The notes under the pieces were generated by a model. It searched no databases. It was not told the origin of the DNA and saw nothing but the letters and a program-made list of their open reading frames with translations. This document shows positions 1 to 5,908 of a stretch of DNA of 10,239 nt, piece by piece. Made by a program: the position numbers and the translations under genes. This DNA comes from Deltaproteobacteria bacterium (GTDB lineage Bacteria > Desulfobacterota > Deferrisomatia > Deferrisomatales > Deferrisomataceae). Location: contig JAADGT010000123.1 of NCBI GenBank assembly GCA_013152215.1, positions 1 to 10,239 on the forward strand, written 5' to 3'. Every line of letters starts with the position of its first letter. The first letter of the stretch is position 1.

Positions 1-33
1 TGGGGACCTGGTTCCGGCCGGGCGCGAGTGCGG

Positions 34-124
34 CATCCGATCGCCGCGCCGTCTCATGCCGTCGTCTGCCCGTCGGTCCAGGCGACGATAGCGGAACCCC
101 CGCAGTCCGGCGGCGATCCGGATG
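34..124. other. Nested inverted repeats in gene-free left edge
   Basis: No gene is supported in positions 1-257. The stretch contains an imperfect outer inverted repeat, 34-47 against 110-124, which pairs 14 bases with one bulged base. Inside it lie two smaller hairpins: 62-70 with 81-88 (8 pairs, one bulge) and 91-94 with 100-103 (4 pairs). Together they could fold as a three-way junction. In DNA this GC-rich, short pairings arise easily by chance, so a structured RNA or repeat element is only a possibility. Further right, 237-242 is a run of six A, which reads as six T just after the stop of the minus-strand gene. The stem before it (263-266 with 245-248) is only four pairs, so I do not call a terminator there. 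Confidence 0.3.
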
Positions 125-257
125 TTCGGATGGCGCGGCGAGCTAAGGGGCCGCACCCGGCTCTCCACCAGGCTCCCACCCCGCACTCTCCGAGGGAAAG
201 GGGCAGGGGTCTGGCAATGCTTTCGTTGGGATTAGCAAAAAACCGGGCTCCTCCCCA

Positions 258-1121
258 TCACGGCCCACCGCCCCCCGCCGTCCACCTCGGGCACAGCTCC
301 GGGGACGATAGGCCCTCCAGGCAGAGCATCCTGCGGTAGCGCCGAACCACTCCGCCGGCGTCCTGGAACACGTCGAGCAGGGTCCCGTCCGGGCACCGCA
401 GGCACGCTTCGGGCTGGCACGAGAACGTGGAGGCCGTGTGCTTGGCCGCCAGGCCCTCCGCAGCGGTCCACACCCGGCCCTGCCCCCGTTTCAGCACCTC
501 CACCCGGCCGACCCGGCCCAGCACGATCCTCCCCCGGTCCTGGCCCAGGGTGGCCACGCACTCGATTCGGTCTCCCGCCCGAAACGCGTGCCGGTCTTGG
601 GCCGAGCGAGACACCTTGAGATAGACGGGCGCGTCGATCCGGGTCCAGTCGAGATGAGCCCCTGCCAGCACCACCAGGAACCCCTGATAGCGTACCCGGG
701 CCCCCGCGTCCACTTCGCGCACGAAGCTGGGCTTGACCTCGGCCACCTCGCCGGTCACCTCCACCCGCCGGCCGACGGTCTCGTCGAACCACACCTCGAA
801 CGCCTCGAGCTCCCGGCGGTAGTCCAACCACTGCCCCGGTGTGAGCAGGAGGCGTGGTTGTTGGTGCACCTTCTCCTCGTCGTACTCGCGACACCCCCGG
901 CACAGGCGACCCACGTGGCGGAACTTGCGTTTGCAAGGTTTCCCCTTCTCGAGACGGCGGCACCGCCATCGGAAGTAGATACACCCCCTCGGAAAGCAGC
1001 GCTTCTCGCGCAGCACGTGATAGGGACTCACCATGCCGGCGAAATCCTGGTGGGCCAGGTGGTCGCAAGCGAACACGCCCACCCGCTTCCAAGGGTTCGA
1101 AAACCGTTGCGCCCGGCGCAT
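258..1121 (-). CDS. Uncharacterised cysteine-rich protein with OB-fold-like middle
   Basis: I do not recognise this 287-residue protein. Three parts can be seen. Residues 1-90 hold a cysteine cluster (C19, C42, C47, C54, C63, C74, C77) among many Arg and Lys residues, ending in CxxC at 74-77. Residues about 115-212 alternate hydrophobic and charged residues around short Gly turns, as in a five-strand OB barrel. Residues 235-277 carry a second cluster (C235, C240, C243, C267, C277). The clusters suggest bound zinc or an iron-sulfur cluster, and the basic first part with an OB-like middle suggests nucleic-acid contact; both are inferences. There is no signal peptide or membrane segment. The frame is open up to 1271, but the ATG at 1121 is preferred because GGGAGG lies nine bases upstream (complement of 1131-1136), and the 50 extra residues are Pro/Ala/Arg-rich and look untranslated. 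It is divergent from the TolC-family gene. The residue mix (Phe, Tyr, Trp, Lys, Asp well represented) separates it from overlapping shadow frames. Confidence 0.8.
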   Translation of the reverse strand: MRRAQRFSNPWKRVGVFACDHLAHQDFAGMVSPYHVLREKRCFPRGCIYFRWRCRRLEKGKPCKRKFRHVGRLCRGCREYDEEKVHQQPRLLLTPGQWLDYRRELEAFEVWFDETVGRRVEVTGEVAEVKPSFVREVDAGARVRYQGFLVVLAGAHLDWTRIDAPVYLKVSRSAQDRHAFRAGDRIECVATLGQDRGRIVLGRVGRVEVLKRGQGRVWTAAEGLAAKHTASTFSCQPEACLRCPDGTLLDVFQDAGGVVRRYRRMLCLEGLSSPELCPRWTAGGGGP

Positions 1122-1216
1122 CGTCGCGAGCCTCCCGGGGGGCCGGTGTCTCGGTTTCGTTTCGGCACAAGGCGCTGGCCAGTCTACCCGGGGTAGGCCC
1201 CCAGGGCCAGCAGGGG

Positions 1217-1245
1217 TTGCAACCGGGATCGGGAGAGCGTAGGGT
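1217..1245 (+). promoter_or_regulatory. Weak sigma-70-like promoter candidate for the TolC-family gene
   Basis: The 194-bp gap between the divergent genes has TTGCAA at 1217-1222 and TAGGGT at 1240-1245, separated by 17 bases, about 70 bases before the TolC-type start. Only the outer positions of each hexamer match the sigma-70 consensus. The location fits, but the match is poor and could be chance. No clear counterpart was found for the minus-strand gene. Confidence 0.22.
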
Positions 1246-1315
1246 ACGCTCCTGAATCTCCATTCAGCCAAGAACGACGCGAGGTTCGAGGAGGTTCCCC
1301 TACAGGAGGACGTGC

Positions 1316-2632
1316 ATGAAGCGTTGGACGGTGTGGGCGGCGGCTGGATTCGTGTGGATTGCGGCGGCCGGGGGACCGGTCCGGGCTCAGGAACCGGCCC
1401 AGAGTCCTCTCCGGCTGGACCTGCCGGGCGCGGTGTCCCTGGCCCTGGAACGAAACCACGAGGTGCTCCGGGCCCGGGAGCGGATCCGGCAGCTGGAGGG
1501 CCGGATCACCGAGGTCAAGAGCCAGGCCTACCCTCGCCTGGGGCTGGAGGCGGCCTACCGCCGCAGCTATGACGAGAGCTTTCTCGATCTGTTCGACGGG
1601 TTCATTCCGCCGGAGGAGGTCGATTTTTACTCCCTCAAAGGCACCCTGGACCAGATCCTCTTCTCGTGGGGACGGGTGTCCACCGCCATCGAGATCGCCC
1701 GGGTCGCCCGGGAACAGGCGAGGTGGCAGCAGGAAGCAGTGGAGCGGGACGTAAAGCTCCAGGTCCACGAGGCGTTCTACGACCTGCTGCTGGCCCAACG
1801 CCTCGTGGAGGTGGCCGAGGAGACCCTCGCCCAGAAGAAGCGGCACCTCGACGTGGCCCGCAAGCGGTTCCAGGCCGGCGTGGTCAACGAGTTCGAGGTG
1901 GTCCGCGCCCGGGTGGCCGTGGCCAACGCCCGCCCCCCGGTGATCCAGGCCCGGAACCGGGTGCGGCAGGCTGTGGCCAAGCTCAACAACCTGCTGGCCC
2001 GCCCCCAGGACGCCCCTTTGGAACCCCAGGGCGAGCTGGATCAGCCACCGCTGCCTGTGAGGGACCTTTCGGCGGTGATCGAGCGCGCCTGGGAAAGACG
2101 GCCGGAGCTCCAGGCTCTGGTCCAGGCCCGAGACCTGGCCCAGAAGAACCTGACCCTGGCCAGGGCCGAGGACAAGCCCACCGTCGGGCTGAGGGCCGAG
2201 TACGGGTTCGCGACCCAGGAGTGGGACCGGCTGGATTTCCGGCGTGAGCAGTGGTCGGTGGGGGTGCAGATGACCTGGCCGTTCTTCGACTCGGGGAAGA
2301 CCCGGGGGAAGATCGCCCAGGCCCGGAGCCAACTGCGCGACGTGCAGATTGCCCTGGACCAGACCCGCCAGGGCATCGCTCTGGAGGCCAAGGTGGCCCT
2401 CGACGCCGTGGAGGAGGCGGAGAAGATCATCGAGGCCGCGGGCCAGAACATCGAGCAGGCCCGCAGGGCCCTGGAGCTGGCCGAGGCCTCGTACCGGTAC
2501 GGGGTGGGGACCGCCCTAGACGTGACGGATGCGGAGCTGGGTTTGACGGCGGCCCGTACCGACCACGCCCGGGCCTTGCGGGACTACCTGGTCGCCCGGG
2601 CCCGGGTGCTGGCCGTGATGAACGATCTGTGA
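1316..2632 (+). CDS. TolC-family outer-membrane efflux protein
   Basis: This 438-residue protein is a TolC/OEP-type trimeric outer-membrane channel, which forms the exit duct of tripartite efflux pumps or type I secretion. Residues 1-24 are a Sec signal peptide: Lys-Arg, a hydrophobic core, and cleavage after an A-x-A-like VRA. The mature part shows the family's internal duplication. The first OEP half (about 35-230) opens with AVSLALERNHEVL, and the second (about 250-435) opens with AVIERAWERRPEL. Each half has long Ala/Gln/Glu/Arg coiled-coil helices and a matching turn (RFQAGVVNEFEVVRA at 185-199, SYRYGVGTALDVTDAE at 392-407). Length is normal for the family. AGGAGG six bases before the ATG sets the start. 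No periplasmic adaptor or inner-membrane pump gene is adjacent, so its partners are unknown. It could serve metal, drug or peptide export. Confidence 0.93.
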   Translation: MKRWTVWAAAGFVWIAAAGGPVRAQEPAQSPLRLDLPGAVSLALERNHEVLRARERIRQLEGRITEVKSQAYPRLGLEAAYRRSYDESFLDLFDGFIPPEEVDFYSLKGTLDQILFSWGRVSTAIEIARVAREQARWQQEAVERDVKLQVHEAFYDLLLAQRLVEVAEETLAQKKRHLDVARKRFQAGVVNEFEVVRARVAVANARPPVIQARNRVRQAVAKLNNLLARPQDAPLEPQGELDQPPLPVRDLSAVIERAWERRPELQALVQARDLAQKNLTLARAEDKPTVGLRAEYGFATQEWDRLDFRREQWSVGVQMTWPFFDSGKTRGKIAQARSQLRDVQIALDQTRQGIALEAKVALDAVEEAEKIIEAAGQNIEQARRALELAEASYRYGVGTALDVTDAELGLTAARTDHARALRDYLVARARVLAVMNDL

Positions 2633-2725
2633 GCGGGTGTCGGCTGGGAGGCCGCAACTTTTCCTTGAGGCTCGGGTATCCACTGCCTTCCTTCGTCCGA
2701 GCACGCGAAAACGGGGTCGCCTTGT

Positions 2726-2740
2726 GGGGGTACGGCCCCC
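2726..2740 (+). other. GC hairpin in the permease leader
   Basis: In the 187-bp gap before the permease gene, GGGGG at 2726-2730 pairs with CCCCC at 2736-2740 around a five-base loop. No T-run follows, so it is not an intrinsic terminator for the TolC-family gene. A second small stem (CCCG GAT CGGG) follows at once. I looked for a known riboswitch class here and could not match one. Confidence 0.3.
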
Positions 2741-2819
2741 GGATCGGGAGGCGGGTCCCTTGCCCTGCCGCCGGACAAACGAGCCCATTTCGTTGCCGGG
2801 GTAACGACCGGAGAGTTCC

Positions 2820-3794
2820 ATGGCGCTTTTCCACGAGGTGTCGGCCGTGGGCCAGGACATGCTGGCCGAGATCGGCGCGATCTGGCCCTACTTCGCCCTG
2901 GGGGTCGCCCTGGAGGCGTGGATCCGCACCAAGAAATGGCACCTGAAGATCCGTCGGGCCCTGACCCGGTACGGGCCGTGGGCCGTGCTGGTGGCCACGG
3001 TGCTCGGTATCGTGAGCCCGCTGTGCGCCTGCGGGATCCTGCCGCTCACCATCAGCCTGATCCTGGGCGGGCTCCCCCTGGCCCCGGCCATGAGCCTGCT
3101 GGTCGCCTCGCCCCTCATGAGCCCCGCGGGCTACACCCTGGCGGTGAAGAACCTGGGTCCGTTCTGGGCCAACGCCGAGCTCGCCGCAGCCGTGTTCATG
3201 GGGTTGTTCGCCGGCGGGGTCACCCACTGGTTCGAGACGAGGGGGCTGCGCCTGGAGACCCTGTTCCGCAAGGAGCTTCCCAAGGGCAACTTCCACGACC
3301 CGGACTACCCAGAGGAGATCCTCCGCTGCCACTGCAACGAGATGCTCAGCAAGCGGGTGGAGGCACGCGGCGGCAACCCGGTGCTCGTGTTCCTGGCAAA
3401 GGCATGGGAAGGGGGGGTCAAGGTGGGGAAGTACGTGTTGATCGGGGTGCTGATCGAGGTGCTCGCCCGCCGCTACGTGCCCAACGAGTGGATCGACCGG
3501 CTCCTGGTCTCGGGAGATCCGCTGGCGGTGCTGGGGCTCACCCTGGCCGTGGTGCCCTTGCACATCACCCAGATCACGGCCTCGGCCATCCTGTTCGGGT
3601 TCAGCGACCTGGCCATCTCCCGCGCGGCCGGCATGGCGTTCCTGGTTGGGGGGCCGGTCACGGCGTTGCCGGTGATGGGGGTGTTCCTCACCCTGTTCAA
3701 GCCCAGGATGTTCGCCCTGTACCTGGGGCTGTGTCTCGTCGGCACCCTGATCGTGGCCACGGCGTTCCAGGCCACGGCGTGGCTCGGAATCTGA
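2820..3794 (+). CDS. ArsP_1/DUF318-family permease (SO_0444-type efflux transporter)
   Basis: This is a 324-residue inner-membrane protein of the PF03773 permease family, whose members export organoarsenicals (ArsP) or divalent metals (SO_0444 group). The diagnostic motif SPLCACGILPL sits at 66-76, with C69 and C71 in the first half. The second-half counterpart is GPVTALPV (278-285), and SPLMSPAG (98-105) follows the first motif. Hydrophobic segments occur near 18-32, 53-65, 73-93, 118-134, 203-216, 234-246, 270-291 and 297-317. The hydrophilic loop at 136-195 carries a C-H-C triplet (170-172), a possible soft-metal site. This Cys pair plus loop favours metal or metalloid export, but the substrate is not determined. 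GGAG (2810-2813), six bases before the ATG, supports the start. It lies between the TolC-family gene and the rimP operon, with its own leader and a terminator downstream. No ArsR-type regulator or other ars gene is nearby. Confidence 0.88.
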   Translation: MALFHEVSAVGQDMLAEIGAIWPYFALGVALEAWIRTKKWHLKIRRALTRYGPWAVLVATVLGIVSPLCACGILPLTISLILGGLPLAPAMSLLVASPLMSPAGYTLAVKNLGPFWANAELAAAVFMGLFAGGVTHWFETRGLRLETLFRKELPKGNFHDPDYPEEILRCHCNEMLSKRVEARGGNPVLVFLAKAWEGGVKVGKYVLIGVLIEVLARRYVPNEWIDRLLVSGDPLAVLGLTLAVVPLHITQITASAILFGFSDLAISRAAGMAFLVGGPVTALPVMGVFLTLFKPRMFALYLGLCLVGTLIVATAFQATAWLGI

Positions 3795-3803
3795 AATTTC
3801 GTC

Positions 3804-3832
3804 TTTACACAAAGGGCTTTCGCTGTTACCCT
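3804..3832 (+). promoter_or_regulatory. Candidate sigma-70 promoter of the rimP-nusA-infB operon
   Basis: TTTACA at 3804-3809 (five of six to TTGACA) and TACCCT at 3827-3832 are 17 bases apart, with TG one base upstream of the second hexamer, as in extended -10 promoters. Transcription would begin near 3839, about 60 bases before rimP. An eight-base direct repeat, CTTTCGCT at 3817-3824 and 3831-3838, spans the -10 region and might bind a regulator. The -10 box itself matches only at the first, second and last positions, so this is tentative. Confidence 0.42.
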
Positions 3833-3858
3833 TTCGCTCTTCGCTTCGAGGCACTCCG

Positions 3859-3883
3859 AAGTGGGCCGTTCGCCCACTTTTTT
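3859..3883 (+). terminator. Rho-independent terminator just before rimP
   Basis: AAGTGGGC (3859-3866) pairs perfectly with GCCCACTT (3872-3879) around a five-base loop, and a run of six T (3878-3883) follows. This is a textbook intrinsic terminator. It ends 15 bases before the rimP ATG. It may end the permease transcript or, if the promoter at 3804-3832 is real, act as an attenuator in the operon leader. A weaker stem, 3844-3848 with 3857-3861, shares three bases with its left arm. Confidence 0.75.
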
Positions 3884-3898
3884 CGTTTTGGCGCGGCC

Positions 3899-4368
3899 AT
3901 GCAGAAAAGTCCCAAGGAAATCGAGATCCAGGAACTCCTGGCCCCGGTGGTCGAGGACGCGGGATACGAGGTGGTGGACCTGCGGCTTCGGACCGAGGCC
4001 GGCCGGCTGGTCCTGCGCCTCCTGGTGGACCGGGTGGGATCACGCTCGACGAGTGCGCCCGCCTCAGCCGGGAACTGAGTGCCCACATGGACGTGGCCGA
4101 CCCCATCCGGGGGGCCTACGTGCTGGAAGTGTCCAGCCCGGGGATCCGCCGGCCCCTCACCCGGCCCGAGCACTTCGAGCGGTTCGTGGGGGAGCGGGTC
4201 GTGGTGAAGACCACCGAGGCGTTGGGAGGCCGCAAAACGTTCCGCGGCGTCAACCGGGGGCTGGGCGGGGACCAGACGGTCTTGGTGGAGGACGATTCCG
4301 GAACCACGACGCGAATTCCGCTCGCGTCGATCCGGGAGGCGAACCTCGACCCGGAGATCCGGTTCTGA
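3899..4368 (+). pseudogene. rimP: Ribosome maturation factor RimP, frameshifted in this sequence
   Basis: RimP helps assemble the 30S subunit, binding early with S19-related steps of 3' domain maturation. The N-terminal part is read from ATG 3899 (QELLAPVVEDAGYEVVDLRL, then LVLRLLVDRV, residues 11-46), but that frame stops at 4076-4078 after 59 residues. The rest continues in another frame from 4039: ITLDECARLSREL, then HMDVADPI, then YVLEVSSPGIRRPLTRPEHF, and ends at 4366-4368. The break is at 4037-4038, between VDRVG and ITLDEC. Restoring one base, or four to give the family's usual Gly-Gly, rebuilds a normal protein of about 156-157 residues. Both halves are well conserved with no other damage, so a sequencing or assembly error in the G-rich run, or a very recent mutation, is likely. 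No clear ribosome binding site precedes the ATG. The gene opens the nusA-infB operon, its usual place. Confidence 0.88.
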
Positions 4369-4412
4369 GCGGCGGCCAGACACGCTAAAGACACCGAACC
4401 AGCGGGGACACC

Positions 4413-5837
4413 ATGAAAGACCTGAACCGAGTCATCGACCAAGTGGTCCGGGAGAAGGGCATCGACCGGGAGGTGCTGATCGACGCCCTGGAGCAGGCCA
4501 TGGCCACGGCCGCCCGGCGGCAACTGGGCAATCGCGAGATCGAGGCCCAGTTCGACGAGGAGACCGGCCGCGTCCAGATCTTCGAATACATGACCGTGGT
4601 GGAGGAGGTGGAGGACTCCTACACCCAGATCAGCCTGCAAGAGGCTCGGGAGAAGTACGATCCCGAGTGCGAGGTGGGCGACGAGCTCGGCATTCCCCTG
4701 GAGCTGGGGGAGATGGGCCGGATCACGGCCCAGGTGGCCAAGCAGGTGATCATCCAGAAGGTCCGGGAGGCCGAACGCGAGCTGATCTACAGCGAGTTCA
4801 TCGGCCGCCGTGGCGAGATCATCAACGGCATCGTCCAGCGGTTCGAGCGCGGCGACATCATCGTGAACCTGGGGCGCACCGACGCGGTGCTGCCCCACTC
4901 CGAGCAGATCCGAAGCGAGAACTACCGCCAGGGCGATCGGATCCGGGCGCTGCTCCTCAAGGTGCAAAAGGAGTCCCGGGGGCCGCAGCTGGTCCTGTCG
5001 CGGACCCATCCGGACTTCGTGAAGAAGCTGTTCGAGGCGGAGGTACCCGAGATCCGGGAGGGCCTGGTGGAGATCAAGGCCTGTGCCCGCGACCCGGGCG
5101 AACGGGCGAAGATCGCCGTGGTCTCCCACGATCCGGACGTGGACCCGGTGGGCGCCTGCGTGGGCGTTCGCGGGAGCCGGGTTCGAGCCGTGGTCCAGGA
5201 GCTGCGGGGCGAACGGATCGACATCGTGGTGTGGAACGAGGAGCCGGCCATGTTCGCGGCCAATGCCCTCTCCCCGGCGCAGATCTCCCGGGTGCTGGTG
5301 GACGAGGAGCGGCACGCCATGACGGTGATCGTGCCGGAGGACCAGCTGAGCCTCGCCATCGGCCGCAGGGGCCAGAACGTGAAGCTCGCGGCGAAGCTCA
5401 TGGGGTGGCGGCTCGACATCATCACCGAGCAGGAGGCCCGGCGCAGGGAGGAGGAGCGGGGCAAGATCCTGCGGCTTCCCGGCATGGACCCCCTCAAGGT
5501 GGCATTGCTCGGCCGGATCGACGTGCACTCCCTGGAGGATCTGTCCGAGATCCCGGTCCCCAAACTGTGCGAAGCCCTCGGCCTGGGCACGGAGGAGGCC
5601 GAAGCCCTGCGTGAGGCGGCCAAGAAGGCCTTCGAGGCGGAGCTGATCGCCGCCACGAGCGAGGCCGCGCCGCCGGAAGAGACCGGAGGGGAGCCGGAGG
5701 TTCCGGAGGCGGGTCCGGAGTCCCCATCCCCGGCTGATGAATCCGAACCGGTTGAAGCGTCCGAGCAAGAAGACGAGGGAGACAACGAGGGGGCCGAGCC
5801 GGGCGCCTCGGACCCGGAACTCCCCCAGGCCGGCTGA
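4413..5837 (+). CDS. nusA: Transcription termination/antitermination factor NusA
   Basis: NusA binds RNA polymerase near the RNA exit channel and modulates pausing, termination and antitermination. In this 474-residue protein the N-terminal polymerase-binding domain covers about 1-125. An S1 domain follows at about 133-198 (GEIINGIVQRFERGDIIVNL). KH1 lies near 230-275 with VGACVGVRGSRVRAVVQEL, and KH2 near 300-345 with LAIGRRGQNVKLAAKLMGW. A helix-hairpin-helix-like segment spans about 360-410. Residues about 411-474 form an acidic Glu/Pro/Ser-rich tail, where E. coli has acidic repeats in its longer protein. The start matches the usual MKDLN-type N-terminus, though the upstream GCGGGGAC is only a weak ribosome binding site. 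It lies 44 bases after rimP and 71 before infB. Autoregulation by NusA at the leader terminator is possible but inferred only. Confidence 0.97.
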   Translation: MKDLNRVIDQVVREKGIDREVLIDALEQAMATAARRQLGNREIEAQFDEETGRVQIFEYMTVVEEVEDSYTQISLQEAREKYDPECEVGDELGIPLELGEMGRITAQVAKQVIIQKVREAERELIYSEFIGRRGEIINGIVQRFERGDIIVNLGRTDAVLPHSEQIRSENYRQGDRIRALLLKVQKESRGPQLVLSRTHPDFVKKLFEAEVPEIREGLVEIKACARDPGERAKIAVVSHDPDVDPVGACVGVRGSRVRAVVQELRGERIDIVVWNEEPAMFAANALSPAQISRVLVDEERHAMTVIVPEDQLSLAIGRRGQNVKLAAKLMGWRLDIITEQEARRREEERGKILRLPGMDPLKVALLGRIDVHSLEDLSEIPVPKLCEALGLGTEEAEALREAAKKAFEAELIAATSEAAPPEETGGEPEVPEAGPESPSPADESEPVEASEQEDEGDNEGAEPGASDPELPQAG

Positions 5838-5860
5838 TCCGTTCGAGAAACCGAAGGGTA

Positions 5861-5875
5861 GCGCCCTCGGGGCGC
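5861..5875 (+). other. Perfect 6-bp hairpin before infB
   Basis: GCGCCC (5861-5866) pairs perfectly with GGGCGC (5870-5875) around a three-base loop, 33 bases before the infB start. There is no T-run, so it is not a terminator. It could be an RNA-processing or stability element between nusA and infB. Chance is a real alternative at this GC content. Confidence 0.3.
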
Positions 5876-5908
5876 ATGACACGATCTGTCCCTGGCAGGA
5901 AGGCGGGA

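Noticed and set aside
1..257. tRNA, integron attC site or CRISPR repeats at the left edge
   Set aside because: No T-loop or anticodon arrangement, no GTTRRRY core sites and no regular spacers were seen; only imperfect inverted repeats are present.
232..1263. Alternative minus-strand frame of 343 codons over the cysteine-rich gene
   Set aside because: The product is almost all Arg, Gly and Pro. The frame at 258-1121 has a balanced composition and a good ribosome binding site.
1184..2332. Minus-strand open frame of 382 codons opposite the TolC-family gene
   Set aside because: The plus-strand gene has a signal peptide, strong ribosome binding site and family repeats; the antisense product is Leu/Gly/Pro-rich with no motif.
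2680..2790. Cyclic-di-GMP (GEMM) riboswitch in the permease leader
   Set aside because: The AAAGGCAAACC-type core and the tetraloop and receptor segments expected of GEMM-I could not be found.
2427..4106. Minus-strand open frame of 559 codons across the permease gene and rimP
   Set aside because: Its product is compositionally biased (Pro, Gly, His, Gln), crosses a clear plus-strand terminator and promoter region, and has no recognisable domain. It is a shadow of the permease frame.
5876..5908. Upstream ATG as the infB start
   Set aside because: The extra 11 residues do not match the family, while the ATG at 5909 has AGGAAGG and the standard MAKIRVFE N-terminus.
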